This document shows positions 1 to 8,397 of a stretch of DNA of 21,243 bases, one piece after another. The position numbers and the translations under genes were made by a program. Position 1 is the stretch's first letter. Each line of letters opens with the position of its first letter. The stretch is from Clostridia bacterium (lineage in GTDB: Bacteria > Bacillota_E > RBS10-35 > JAJYVN01): the NCBI GenBank assembly GCA_027335515.1, contig DAHWHT010000207.1, forward strand, positions 1 to 21,243, written 5' to 3'. The notes under the pieces are model-generated. The model was given only the letters and a program-made list of their open reading frames with translations. It was not told the origin of the DNA and did no database searches.

Positions 1-1801
1 CGTACAGCGCATCGGCTGCCTGCTGCACCTCCGGTGCCAACGGCGCCAGTCGGCCCTCCCGCAGCAGGCTGCGCCGCCGCCCCAGCGTCGAGATCGCCGT
101 CAAGGCCAGACGGGCATGTGCGGCCTCATAGCACCCATCGAGCCCGTTCGCGCTCAACTGGGCGGACACGCGCTGCAGTCGCCGCGCGGCCTCGGCGAAC
201 TCGGTCGGCACGGCTGCGGCCTGAGCGATCCCCGCGCCCCCGGCTCGCCGCCGACCCCCGCGCGGTACGCCCGATGCGGTGTCACCGAGCAAGATCACGA
301 TGTCGGCCCGGGCAGGCGTGCGGTCAAAGGGCAACCAGACGCTCACGGCGTCAAACGACTCCCAGAGCGCGCCGTTGACCCACACCTCGGTCACCGGGCC
401 CGCGCCGCGGGCCGACAGGTACAGCCGTTTGGGACCAAAGCGGATGGGATCGAGTTGCTGCAGTTCGCCGATCTCCGGGGGAAGGTGGGGAAACAGCGTG
501 AGGCCCTCTGCCGTATAGACATACTCAAACAGCCCGCGCACGGCCGCCGCGAACGGGCCGAGCGTGTCGTAGCACAGGTGCACGGGATCGTTGGGAAAGT
601 ACACGTCGTTGCCGAAGTCGGTGAGGGGGTTGTCCATCCGGAACGCGTCGGCGAAACGCATCAACTGCCGCAGCGAACGCCAGATGTCGCCGAAGGCACC
701 GACCCGATAGTAGGCCAGAATCGCCCGTGCCTCGCACGTGGACCAGTGCCCCCCGTTCACCCAGCGGCCGAATTCGAACAAGTCGCTCGTCTCGTACATG
801 TCGTCCAGCGAGGGGTAGTTCGCGATCATTAGGCCATGCGGTCGGAGACCGGGGATGGCGGCGATGCGGGCATGAATTCTCTGCGCCCACGCGTCCTCCA
901 CGACGCGCAAGGCCACGGCGTCATGATTGGGCGCGGCTTCAAAATAGCCGAAGCGCTCTTGGCCGAAGACCCCGTGCTTCTCGCCGCTCTGCGGATCGAC
1001 CGCCTTCACGAAGTACCCTTCGTCGGCGCACAGCAGCGGCAAACTCCGGCGCACCGCGTCCCGCTGACGCTGATACGCTGCGGCCTGTCCCACCGCTCCC
1101 GCGAGTTTCTCCAGTTCGATCAGCCGGTCTAACGCTGCCAGGTACGTGATGGACAGGCCGGCCAAGTAGCCCTGGTCATACCTGTCCGCGCCGCGGGGAA
1201 TTCCCGCATAGCTTGGCGCGAGCAGGTTGGCCGCCGGACCGGCCAGGAAGAGGTGCGTGGTGGGGTCGCGCCGTGTGTTCAGGAAGGCGATGCAGCGCTC
1301 CAACAGGGGCAGGTATCGCAGTATCGCCGCGGGCTCTCGGCTAATGAGTAGGAGTTCCGCCTGCATGACCACACCGGCAGCGGTGAACTCCAGCCCCCAG
1401 TCATGCAGCGCGGTCCGCCCGTCCCCTTGCTTGTAGAATACCCAGCCGGGCCGCGCTGCGTCGCACAGCGAGCCGTCAGGCGCAACCTCGCCGCGCGGAC
1501 CACCGGTCCGTTTCCCATCACCCATCTGGTCGAACCATAGGTCCTGGGCGTTCTGCAGGAACGTGAGGAATGGCTCCTGTAGAAAGGGCAGCGCGCTGTA
1601 TGTCGTTCCGTAGCTGTTCTGGATCCACCAAGCGTTCCACTTCGGTCCCTCAACCAGCCCGTTCCAGGCCGGAGTGTAGAGCATCGATAGGTTCTCGTAC
1701 TGCGGATCGGGCTCGAACATCCGCCGAGCGACATCGAGCAGTTGGAGCGCCGTGGCATCGCCGCGACCCCGGTAGTGCCGTCCCTGAAAGTCCTCGTGCA
1801 T
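1..1801 (-). CDS. Six-hairpin glycosidase-like protein, 3' end cut by window edge
   Basis: This frame is open for 600 codons from an ATG at 1801 to the left edge with no stop, so the C-terminus is missing. A GGAGGT lies 6 nt before the ATG, which settles the start. The protein is rich in Trp, Tyr and Leu helices (WWIQNSYGTTYSALPFLQEP near residue 65, LHDWGLEFTAAG near residue 140, EFGRWVNGGHWSTCEARAIL near residue 345). It has no signal peptide. The pattern of repeated helix pairs with conserved aromatic and acidic residues is that of the (alpha/alpha)6 barrel glycosidases, the trehalase / glucoamylase / debranching-like clan. I expect a cytoplasmic carbohydrate-active enzyme, but I cannot name the GH family, the substrate or the catalytic pair. 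A TATAGA-like -10 (plus-strand tctata, 1821-1826) lies just upstream; it is weak. The 100 bp upstream otherwise separate it from the aldo/keto reductase remnant, which is transcribed divergently. Confidence 0.72.
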   Translation of the reverse strand, partial: MHEDFQGRHYRGRGDATALQLLDVARRMFEPDPQYENLSMLYTPAWNGLVEGPKWNAWWIQNSYGTTYSALPFLQEPFLTFLQNAQDLWFDQMGDGKRTGGPRGEVAPDGSLCDAARPGWVFYKQGDGRTALHDWGLEFTAAGVVMQAELLLISREPAAILRYLPLLERCIAFLNTRRDPTTHLFLAGPAANLLAPSYAGIPRGADRYDQGYLAGLSITYLAALDRLIELEKLAGAVGQAAAYQRQRDAVRRSLPLLCADEGYFVKAVDPQSGEKHGVFGQERFGYFEAAPNHDAVALRVVEDAWAQRIHARIAAIPGLRPHGLMIANYPSLDDMYETSDLFEFGRWVNGGHWSTCEARAILAYYRVGAFGDIWRSLRQLMRFADAFRMDNPLTDFGNDVYFPNDPVHLCYDTLGPFAAAVRGLFEYVYTAEGLTLFPHLPPEIGELQQLDPIRFGPKRLYLSARGAGPVTEVWVNGALWESFDAVSVWLPFDRTPARADIVILLGDTASGVPRGGRRRAGGAGIAQAAAVPTEFAEAARRLQRVSAQLSANGLDGCYEAAHARLALTAISTLGRRRSLLREGRLAPLAPEVQQAADALY

Positions 1802-1907
1802 GTGCACACCTCCACTGGTATCTATATCGGTAAGGTCGGCCACTGCCTGCCGTAAGGTGGTGGCGGATGGGATTCATGGGCTGAACGCGGTAAAGACCAG
1901 GCTGTAA

Positions 1908-2367
1908 CGACTCGGGTTGGCGCGCTACGACTGCGCCCAACCGTGGTACAACCTGCTGTTCCGCATGATCGAAGACGAGATCCTGCCCCTGTGCCGGGCC
2001 CACGGCGTGGGCGTCATCGCCTACAACCCGCTGGCGGGCGGAGCCGCAGCCCGGCACGCGCTTCACCCTGCCGCGCAACGGCGAGGTATACCGCCGCCGC
2101 TATTGGAACGACCCCGTGTTCACAGCGGTCGATGAACTGGCGCGCCGCATGGAACCTCGGGGCAAGTCTCTGGTGCAGGCCGCCCTGGCGTGGGTGCTCG
2201 CACAGCCAGGTATCACGTCGGCCATCGTGGGCGCGAGCCGGCCCGAGCAACTCGCCGAGGGTCTGGAGGCGGTGGGCGTCGCGCTGGATGCGCAAGAATT
2301 GCAGGCCTGCGCCGACGTCTGGTACCGCCTGCCCCGTGGGCGTGACCCCCAGGTGGCCCGGCGCCAG
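1908..2367 (+). pseudogene. Aldo/keto reductase remnant, 5'-truncated and frameshifted
   Basis: Two adjacent reading frames together resemble the C-terminal half of an aldo/keto reductase of the potassium-channel-beta / YghZ type. The first frame gives RLGLARYDCAQPWYNLLFR and then LCRAHGVGVIAYNPLAGG, ending near 2042. The second frame continues with EPQPGTRFTLPRNGEVY, RYWNDPVFTAVDELARR, SLVQAALAWVLAQPGITSAI, VGASRPEQL and a tail near VWYRLPRGRDP. Family members carry about ten more residues (LLTGKxxxG) exactly at the junction, so a small deletion changed the frame. An in-frame TAA (1905-1907) precedes the first homologous residues, and the N-terminal half with the catalytic Tyr/Lys/His/Asp residues is absent. 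The second frame has also lost its natural stop and runs on antisense through the neighbouring gene. I regard it as non-functional. Confidence 0.82.
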
Positions 2368-2373
2368 CGGACC

Positions 2374-3066
2374 TCACGTCAGGCCGCGGCTGCCGGTGGC
2401 GGCCCCGCCCTGACCCAGTGCGACCAGGGCATCCAGCGTCAGCGGGGTGTAGCCGCGGGTGCGCAGCGTGCGCAGCAACGCCGGCAGCTGCTCGGCGACT
2501 GCGGCGTCCAGCGGCAGACGCACGATGTCTCCGGGGCGCGCCCCGGCTGCGGCGGCCTGTGCGCCCGCGGCTGCGGTCCAGGCCACCGGTTGCAGCCCGC
2601 AGCGCAGCGCGGCGCGCCGCAGTCCCGCGGGCGGCAGGGGTGAGCCGCGCAGTTGCAGGAAGATCGGTTGCGCCCCCGCGGCCTCCAGGGGACGGATGGC
2701 ATCGCAGGGCGGCGTGCCTCCGGGCGGCGCGAGGGCTTCGACCTCCTGGCCGGCGCGCAGCAACGCGCGGATGTGGCCCGGGTGGCTCCGTGCGTAGCGG
2801 CTGCCGGCAAAGAAGGTCGCGGGGGCGCGCGCCGCCGCCAGCGCCGCGATGGCGGCCGTCACACCGCGTGTCCCTTGGGGGACGGGGAACGTCAACGCGA
2901 CGGCGCCGGAACGCACCGCGACCGCCCGCAGCACCCCGGGGGGCGTGCCACCGACCGGTGCCGTTTCATGCGCCAATCCCCAGTGGATGGTGACGATGAG
3001 CAGGGCCGCGCCGCAGACCACGGCGAGCCAGCGACGGATCGCCCCCCCCAGGGGCACGACGATCAC
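2374..3066 (-). CDS. Degenerate polysaccharide deacetylase-like membrane-anchored protein
   Basis: A 230-residue protein starts at a GTG (3066) with GGGGGT 6 nt upstream; a GTG six bases earlier sits directly on that motif and is less likely. Residues 1-25 form a signal-anchor (arginines followed by WLAVVCGAALLIVTIHW). The rest has the layout of a NodB-fold deacetylase: VALTF, then an ATFF strand (APATFFAGSRYARSHP), then an LLRAGQEVE helix, and a C-terminal GYTPLTLDAL as in spore-cortex PdaB-type proteins. The metal-binding LTFDDGP motif reads LTFPVPQ, and the HTxxH motif is replaced by LAPPGG, so the metal site is gone. It is likely a non-catalytic, possibly peptidoglycan-associated, paralogue; a decaying gene is the alternative. 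The SCO-TlpA gene lies 81 bp upstream on the same strand. Confidence 0.68.
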   Translation of the reverse strand: MIVVPLGGAIRRWLAVVCGAALLIVTIHWGLAHETAPVGGTPPGVLRAVAVRSGAVALTFPVPQGTRGVTAAIAALAAARAPATFFAGSRYARSHPGHIRALLRAGQEVEALAPPGGTPPCDAIRPLEAAGAQPIFLQLRGSPLPPAGLRRAALRCGLQPVAWTAAAGAQAAAAGARPGDIVRLPLDAAVAEQLPALLRTLRTRGYTPLTLDALVALGQGGAATGSRGLT

Positions 3067-3147
3067 GAGCACACCCCCAGCGGCGGGCGGCCGGGTTGCC
3101 GCGCGCCCTTGGGCAAGGATATGGCGCGAGCGCAGGTCGCAGACGTG

Positions 3148-4287
3148 TCAGGCGTGGGCGCGCAGGTGGGATTCGAGGCCGGCCAGCGTCAGCACGCCCA
3201 CGTGGCGCCAGCGGACGGTGCCGTGCGGGCCCACCAGGGCCAGGAAGGGGAGGGCGGCGACGCCGTAGGCGGACGCGAGGTGCCCGCGGCGGTCGAAGGC
3301 CACCGGCAGTCCGAGGCGCTGGGCGGAAACGAACCGGCGCACCCAGGCCGTGGAGGGCTCGGCGACCCGCAGGTCGACCGCGACCGCCGGGGGCAGATGC
3401 TGCGCCGCGGCCTGACGGCCGTACGCCCGCAGGACGGCCATGTCCTCGCGGCAGGCGGTGCACCAGGTGGCGAAGAAGGCGACCAACTGCGGTCCGCCGG
3501 CCGTGCCGCCGACGCGCACCGTGGTCGCCTGCCCGGTGGCTGACAGCCCCGGCACGGAGCGCTGGGCGACCGTGTGCGGCGCGTGTCCGGCCTGTGCGAG
3601 CACCCGCAGGCGCCCAAGGGTCCCCGCCGTCTTCGACCACGCCCCTCCGACGAGCCGCCAGGGTGCGGGCAGCACCGCGGCCGTCTCGGCCGCCAGGGCG
3701 CGCGCCTCTGCGTCGACGGCGGCAAAGTTGCCCGATGTCTGCGATACATACCGCTCGTGTCCCCGAGGGCCGATCACATACACCGCCGGCGTGTGATCGA
3801 TCAGACCGTGAACGATCGCGACGTAAATGTGGTACCGGTGCCAGACGGTGGCCAGTTGCGCCGGTGACCCGGTGAGGAACAGCCACCGCTGTTCCATACC
3901 GTGCGCCTGCGACCAGGCGCGCACGGTCGCCACGGAGGTGGCGGTCGGGTTGGCGTTGATCGCCACCAGTTGCACCTGCCCCACGGCAGGTCCCAACAGG
4001 CGCTGTGCCTGGCGCATCGACTGGGCGGTCAGGGGGCAGACGGTGGTGCAGCGGCTGTCGACAAAGGCCAGCACAACCGCCCTGCCCCGCAGGGATCGCA
4101 GCGCGACGCGGCGGCCGAACTGATCGGTGAGGGTGAAGCCGGGCGCGTAGGGAGCCGGACGCAGCGCCCGCGCGCCCGTGGCCGCGGGGGCGGACCCCGG
4201 GTCGGCCGCGGCCCTGGCGAGCATGGCGCCTGCCAGCAGCACGACCAGGGCCCACGCCCCCCGCCGCAGCCAACGCCAGCCTCGCAC
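3148..4287 (-). CDS. SCO1/SenC copper chaperone fused to TlpA-like thioredoxin domain
   Basis: A 379-residue protein with two redox domains behind one membrane anchor. The chosen start is a GTG at 4287 with AGGGGGG about 8 nt upstream; the frame remains open to 4344 but those extra residues are not hydrophobic. Residues 7-28 are the signal-anchor. Residues about 47-200 are a SCO1/SenC domain: FTLTDQFGRRVALRSLRGR, the CxxxC copper site C80-TTV-C84, and the conserved His in DHT at residue 165. Residues about 245-375 are a TlpA/ResA-type thioredoxin domain with FFATWCTAC (C276, C279) and the cis-Pro region ALPFLALVGPHG. SCO proteins deliver copper to the CuA site of cytochrome oxidase, and TlpA/ResA proteins reduce disulfides outside the membrane, so a single-chain reductase plus copper chaperone for oxidase assembly is the natural reading. 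No oxidase genes are in the window. Confidence 0.85.
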   Translation of the reverse strand: MRGWRWLRRGAWALVVLLAGAMLARAAADPGSAPAATGARALRPAPYAPGFTLTDQFGRRVALRSLRGRAVVLAFVDSRCTTVCPLTAQSMRQAQRLLGPAVGQVQLVAINANPTATSVATVRAWSQAHGMEQRWLFLTGSPAQLATVWHRYHIYVAIVHGLIDHTPAVYVIGPRGHERYVSQTSGNFAAVDAEARALAAETAAVLPAPWRLVGGAWSKTAGTLGRLRVLAQAGHAPHTVAQRSVPGLSATGQATTVRVGGTAGGPQLVAFFATWCTACREDMAVLRAYGRQAAAQHLPPAVAVDLRVAEPSTAWVRRFVSAQRLGLPVAFDRRGHLASAYGVAALPFLALVGPHGTVRWRHVGVLTLAGLESHLRAHA

Positions 4288-4369
4288 GTCCGATCCCCCC
4301 CTGACGCACCGCCCCCATCCTCGCACCGTGGCGGGGGCTGTCAAGCCTCATCCGGCGCCGGTCTTGCTG

Positions 4370-4378
4370 TGATACAGT
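4370..4378 (+). promoter_or_regulatory. Candidate extended -10 promoter of typA
   Basis: The sequence TGATACAGT matches an extended -10 element (TG, one base, then TACAGT), 68 bp upstream of the typA start. I find no good -35 hexamer 16-18 bp upstream, which is typical for extended -10 promoters. The same TG-N-TAnnnT form recurs at 9291, 12948 and 14368. Confidence 0.4.
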
Positions 4379-4445
4379 GGCGGACGGGTCGGGGCCCAGG
4401 TGCCGGCCCGGACGGTTTCGGAGTGGGGGCGGCAGGCGCAAGACG

Positions 4446-6284
4446 GTGGCAGATCAGCGACAGGAACGAATTCGCAACGTGGCAATCATCGCGCACGTCG
4501 ATCACGGAAAGACCACCCTGGTCGACGCCATCCTGCGGCAGACCGGCGTCTTTCGCGCCAACCAGGCGGTGTCCGAACGGGTGCTCGACCGCAACGATCT
4601 GGAGCGGGAGCGGGGCATCACCATTTTGGCGAAGAACACGGCGGTCGAGTACCGCGATCATAAGATCAACATCGTGGACACCCCGGGTCACGCCGACTTT
4701 GGTGGTGAGGTGGAGCGCATCCTTTCGATGGTCGATGGCGCCCTGCTTGTCGTCGACGCCCTGGAGGGTCCGATGCCCCAGACCCGTTTTGTGCTGCACA
4801 AGGCGCTGGAGCACCATTTGCGCCCGATCCTGGTCGTCAACAAATTGGACCGGCCCGGCGCGGATCCCCTGCGTACGGTCGACCAGGTGCTGGAACTGTT
4901 TTTCGCCCTTGGCGCCGATGAGGACCAGCTTGAGTTCCAGACCGTCTACGCATCGGGCCGCGCGGGGATTGCGGTGCGTGAACTTGCGCAGCCCTTTGAG
5001 CCGCAGGCGATGACCGGCACGATTCTGCCGCTTTTGGACGCGGTCCTGGAGCATGTGCCGCCGCCCACGGGCGAACCCGACGCGCCGCTGCAACTGCTGG
5101 TGACAACCCTCGACTACGACGATTACGTCGGTCGCATCGGTATCGGCCGCGTGCGGCAGGGGGTGCTGCGTGCGGGTGAGGCGGTCGCGGCCGTACACGG
5201 ACCGGACGGTGGTCTGCGCCCGGCGCGGGCGGCCCAGCTCTACACGTTTTCCGGTCTGCAGCGTGTCCCGGCCGAAGGGGTCGGCCCTGGGGACATCGCG
5301 GCGGTGGCAGGATTGGCGGACCTGACGGTGGGGGACACGGTGACCAGCGCGGAAGTGCCGGCTCCGCTGGAGGCGCTGCACGTCGACCCGCCCACGCTGG
5401 CCATGACGTTTTCGGTGAACAACTCGCCCTTTGCCGGGCGGGAGGGGGCGTTTGTCACCTCGCGCCAGTTGCGCCAGCGTCTGTGGCGAGAGGCCGAGCA
5501 CAACGTCGGTCTGGAGGTCGAGGAGACGGCCAGTCCCGATGCCTTCATTGTCCGGGGCCGCGGCGAGCTGCACCTGTCGATCCTGATCGAAACCATGCGG
5601 CGCGAGGGGTATGAGTTGCAGGTTTCGCGACCGGAGGTCGTGCTGCGCGACGGACCGGACGGTCCGCACGAGCCGCTGGAGGACCTCGTGGCCGATGTCC
5701 CGGATGCCGCGGTCGGGGCTGTGATGGAGACCCTGGGTTCCCGGCGCGCCGAACTCAAGGACATGCAACCGGCCGGCGACGGACGGACGCGCCTGCAGTT
5801 TCTGGCGCCGGCGCGCGGCCTGGTCGGCTTCGCATCGGAGTTTCAGACCCTCACCAAGGGATACGGCGTGATGAGCCATACCTTCGCCGGTTACGGACCG
5901 CACCGCGGATCCATCCCTGGCCGGGCGCGTGGCAGCCTGGTGGCGTGGGAGCCGGGTGCGACCACGGCCTTTGCCCTCGAGAATGCCGAGCAGCGCGGGA
6001 CGCTGTTTCTTGGGCCCGGGGCGGCGGTGTATGCGGGGCAGGTGGTGGGCGAAAACGCGCGCGAGGGTGACCTCGAGATCAATGTCTGCAAGCGCAAGCA
6101 CCTGACGAATATGCGTTCCAGCACCAGCGAAGAGGAGGTCAAGCTGACCCCGCCGCGGACGCTCTCGCTGGAGCAGGCGCTGGCCTTTATCCGCGACGAC
6201 GAGTTGGTCGAGGTGACCCCGCAGTCGCTGCGCATGCGCAAGGCTGTGCTGGACCGTCACCAGCGCGCCCGTCTGCGCGGCTGA
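4446..6284 (+). CDS. typA: Ribosome-associated GTPase TypA/BipA
   Basis: A 612-residue translational GTPase, the usual length for the family. The GTG start at 4446 is chosen because [17 protein letters not shown] then begins at residue 9, as in family members; the frame is open further upstream but the extension is not conserved. Visible motifs are G1 [10 protein letters not shown] (residues 16-25), G2 in [14 protein letters not shown]3 [12 protein letters not shown] and G4 VNKLDRPGA. These are followed by the beta-barrel domain II and the EF-G-like domains III and V ([21 protein letters not shown], and [21 protein letters not shown] in the TypA-specific C-terminal region). BipA binds the 70S ribosome in an EF-G-like manner and assists 50S assembly and growth under cold or stress. 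The gene stands alone and converges on queC with only 17 bp between stops; the spacer is a GGCCGGCC-type palindrome without a T-tract. Confidence 0.97.
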   Translation: MADQRQERIRNVAIIAHVDHGKTTLVDAILRQTGVFRANQAVSERVLDRNDLERERGITILAKNTAVEYRDHKINIVDTPGHADFGGEVERILSMVDGALLVVDALEGPMPQTRFVLHKALEHHLRPILVVNKLDRPGADPLRTVDQVLELFFALGADEDQLEFQTVYASGRAGIAVRELAQPFEPQAMTGTILPLLDAVLEHVPPPTGEPDAPLQLLVTTLDYDDYVGRIGIGRVRQGVLRAGEAVAAVHGPDGGLRPARAAQLYTFSGLQRVPAEGVGPGDIAAVAGLADLTVGDTVTSAEVPAPLEALHVDPPTLAMTFSVNNSPFAGREGAFVTSRQLRQRLWREAEHNVGLEVEETASPDAFIVRGRGELHLSILIETMRREGYELQVSRPEVVLRDGPDGPHEPLEDLVADVPDAAVGAVMETLGSRRAELKDMQPAGDGRTRLQFLAPARGLVGFASEFQTLTKGYGVMSHTFAGYGPHRGSIPGRARGSLVAWEPGATTAFALENAEQRGTLFLGPGAAVYAGQVVGENAREGDLEINVCKRKHLTNMRSSTSEEEVKLTPPRTLSLEQALAFIRDDELVEVTPQSLRMRKAVLDRHQRARLRG

Positions 6285-6301
6285 GCGCCGGCCGGCCGGG
6301 A

Positions 6302-6985
6302 CTACGGCTGGGTCGCCGCATCGGCGTAGGGGATGGGGTCGACGCAGCCCGCAGCCGCAAAGCCGCGCAGCCGCAGCTGGCAGGCGTCACAGCGGCCGCA
6401 GGCGGGGCGGCTGCCCAGATAGCAGGAGAGGGTCTGGGCAAACGGCGCCTCCAGTGCCAGGCCGAGGCGGACGATACCCGCCTTGTCCAGTTCCGCGAGC
6501 GGCGTGTGGATGGTGATCCCGCCCACCGTGCCAAGGCGCACGGCCTCCGTGAAGGCCGCGATGAAGGCCGGTCGGCAGTCGGGGTAGCCGGAATAGTCGA
6601 GGGTGTTCACGCCGATGAAGACGTCGCGCGCCCCCAGCGGCTCCGCCAGGGCCGTGGCGAGCGACAGAAAGACGAGGTTGCGCGCCGGCACGTAGGTGGT
6701 CGGCACGTCCGCGCCGATGGCGTCCGGCGTGCGATCCAGGGCCACGGCGCCGTCGCCGGTCAGCGCGCTGCCGGAGAAGGCCCGGCCCAGGCGCAGGACG
6801 CGGCGGCGTGCCGCCGGTACGCCGCAGGCGGCGGCGACCGCCCGAGCCGCCGCCAACTCCGTCCGGTGCCGCTGACCGTAATCGAAGGAAAGGGTCCACG
6901 GATCAAAGCCTTCGCGCTGAGCCACCCGCAGGCAGACCGCCGAATCCATTCCGCCAGAGAGCAGGATCACCGCGGGTCGCACCAT
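6302..6985 (-). CDS. queC: 7-cyano-7-deazaguanine (preQ0) synthase QueC
   Basis: A 227-residue ATP-dependent ligase that converts 7-carboxy-7-deazaguanine and ammonia to preQ0 in the queuosine pathway. The PP-loop SGGMDS is at residues 10-15, FDYGQRH follows near residue 34, and VPARNLVFLSLA lies in the middle. The zinc-binding cysteines are at the C-terminus (LSCYLGSRPACGRCDAC, four Cys). The ATG at 6985 fits the family N-terminus (VILLSGGMDS), although no clear Shine-Dalgarno precedes it. It is the last gene of the minus-strand set nfo-queD-queE-queC, but a 260-bp stretch separates it from queE. Confidence 0.96.
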   Translation of the reverse strand: MVRPAVILLSGGMDSAVCLRVAQREGFDPWTLSFDYGQRHRTELAAARAVAAACGVPAARRRVLRLGRAFSGSALTGDGAVALDRTPDAIGADVPTTYVPARNLVFLSLATALAEPLGARDVFIGVNTLDYSGYPDCRPAFIAAFTEAVRLGTVGGITIHTPLAELDKAGIVRLGLALEAPFAQTLSCYLGSRPACGRCDACQLRLRGFAAAGCVDPIPYADAATQP

Positions 6986-7245
6986 TGTTCATGCGGCGCG
7001 GGGCGCTTCGCCTTGCGGCGATCCCGCCGGTGCCGCTCCCTCCCGTCCTATCCAAAAAGGGCGACGCACCGGGCGCCGCGTGCGTCCGGATCCCACGGTC
7101 GGCCGGCAGGGCGGCCATCCCGCCGCCTGGACGACGCGGACCGCAGCCCCGCCCGCAGGCACCCTGGCGAGGCTGCCGCCGACCGGCGCGGCGACGGTCG
7201 TTTCCGATGGACGCGCGTCGGTGCCAGCGGACGGCCGCCGATCGC
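6986..7245 (-). other. 260-bp queE-queC spacer containing an unassigned open frame
   Basis: No known gene or riboswitch is recognised here. One minus-strand frame stays open from a GTG at 7249, which overlaps the queE stop as GTGA, to a TGA at 6989-6991, which lies 3 nt before the queC ATG. That layout would suit an 86-codon coupled gene. However, the second codon position is as GC-rich (about 78%) as the others, the residues are mostly R, P, G and A, and no hydrophobic core is visible. It is probably non-coding or the remnant of a gene. A TTTTTGG run near 7057 (minus strand) is the only AT-rich spot. Confidence 0.3.
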
Positions 7246-7986
7246 TCACACCCCCCGGCGGTTGCCCCAAAGCAGCACGTGCAACTGGGGCAATACGCGG
7301 ACATCCGCCATGTCCGGGTCGGCCAGCGTCCGGCCCGCCAGCCACCGCAGGCGCGCCAGCAGCCGGCTGCGGCGGTCGCGGCCCACGCGGTTTCCGGCCT
7401 GCAGGGTGCAGGCGACGGTCGGATGCCGCCGATGCACCTCGCGGGCGAATGCGTAGTCCGCCTCGTCGAAGACCACGATCTTGAGGTCCGGCGCGGCCGC
7501 GACCCGCAGGGTGGCGGCCAGGGCGTCCCAGGCCGGAGGCATGTTGGAACTCGGTCCTTTGGGCGAGACCGTGACCATGTCCACCCGGGCCAGCCACGCC
7601 GGGGCGCGGCTCCCCTGGGTTTCCACGTGCACGCGGTAGCCGCGCGCGCGCAGTACGTCCACCAACGGACCGGCGTCCTGGAGTGCCGGATTGCCGCCGC
7701 TCAGGGTGACGCGGCGGCAGGTGGGACCCGCCGCGGCCAGGCGGCGCACGATGGCCTCGGGGGTGAGGCGTTCGATGGGCGCCAGTGCCCCCGCTTGCCA
7801 GGTGAAGGCGCTGTCGCACCAGGCGCAGGTCCAATCGCACCCGGCCAGGCGGACGAACATGGTGGTGCAGCCGATGAGGCGCCCCTCGCCCTGCAGGGTC
7901 GGCCCGAAGATCTCGACGACGTTGAGGGCGTGGGCGGCGTCCGGTCCCCGGCGGGGCGGGGTGGGGCGAGACAAACCTTGCGCCAC
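7246..7986 (-). CDS. queE: 7-carboxy-7-deazaguanine synthase QueE (radical SAM)
   Basis: A 246-residue radical SAM enzyme that rearranges 6-carboxytetrahydropterin to 7-carboxy-7-deazaguanine. The GTG start at 7986 has GGAGG 7 nt upstream. The N-terminus shows EIFGPTLQGEGRLIG and the cluster motif C50-DWT-C54-AW-C57, which is the CX3CX2C spacing. The SAM-binding TLSGGNPAL follows, then an ETQG strand and VTVSPKGPS. The C-terminus LPQLHVLLWGNRRGV is the family's usual ending, so the gene is complete. It lies 27 bp after queD and is likely co-transcribed. Confidence 0.96.
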   Translation of the reverse strand: MAQGLSRPTPPRRGPDAAHALNVVEIFGPTLQGEGRLIGCTTMFVRLAGCDWTCAWCDSAFTWQAGALAPIERLTPEAIVRRLAAAGPTCRRVTLSGGNPALQDAGPLVDVLRARGYRVHVETQGSRAPAWLARVDMVTVSPKGPSSNMPPAWDALAATLRVAAAPDLKIVVFDEADYAFAREVHRRHPTVACTLQAGNRVGRDRRSRLLARLRWLAGRTLADPDMADVRVLPQLHVLLWGNRRGV

Positions 7987-8013
7987 GGGCCACCTCCGTC
8001 CTCATCCCCTCGA

Positions 8014-8394
8014 TCACGCGTCGGTGGGGGTGTAGACGACGGCGTTGCGGGCGGTCTCGCGAACGGTCAGTTCGAGAAGCCGCGGCCGGTTGGGCTGGTG
8101 GTCGAGGCGCGCCTGCACCCGCTGCGCGAGTACGACGGCGAGCCGCTCGGCCGTCGGTCTGTGGCCGCCGGCCGCAAGTTCGGGGTCGTCGTTGAGATTG
8201 GTGTGGTCGATCGCCCGCAGCACACCCTTGACCGCGGCGAAATCCACCACCATGTCCTCGTACAGCCCCTGCGCCCCAATGACCGCCTCCAGCGACCAGT
8301 TGTGGCCGTGGGGCCGGGAGCATGGCCCGTCGTAGCCCGGCAGGTGGTGTGCGGCGGCTATGTCGTCGACCTGGACGCGGACCAGAAACCGCAT
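8014..8394 (-). CDS. queD: 6-carboxy-5,6,7,8-tetrahydropterin synthase QueD
   Basis: A 126-residue protein of the 6-pyruvoyl-tetrahydropterin synthase fold that converts 7,8-dihydroneopterin triphosphate to 6-carboxytetrahydropterin, the first dedicated step toward preQ0. The zinc ligands and catalytic Cys are visible: HH at 16-17, GPC25SRPH29GH31NW. The acidic motif VDFAAVK and LDHTNLND-type sequence (IDHTNLNDDPE) follow, then the PTAERLAVVLA helix and an E in LLELTVRET. The ATG at 8394 is 3 nt downstream of the nfo stop codon, and the GGGGGGAG ribosome binding site lies inside the end of nfo, so the two genes are translationally close. Confidence 0.95.
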   Translation of the reverse strand: MRFLVRVQVDDIAAAHHLPGYDGPCSRPHGHNWSLEAVIGAQGLYEDMVVDFAAVKGVLRAIDHTNLNDDPELAAGGHRPTAERLAVVLAQRVQARLDHQPNRPRLLELTVRETARNAVVYTPTDA

Positions 8395-8397
8395 CCC

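Noticed and set aside
4341..6260. 639-codon open frame antisense to typA
   Set aside because: The plus-strand frame is an unmistakable TypA; the antisense frame has no family motifs and arises from GC-rich codon structure.
6285..6301. Intrinsic terminator between typA and queC
   Set aside because: A GGCCGGCC palindrome is present but too short to fold into a stable hairpin, and there is no T-tract on either side.
7987..8013. A preQ1 riboswitch ahead of the que genes
   Set aside because: The gaps around queD and queE are too short and no preQ1 core was seen upstream of nfo or in the queE-queC spacer.
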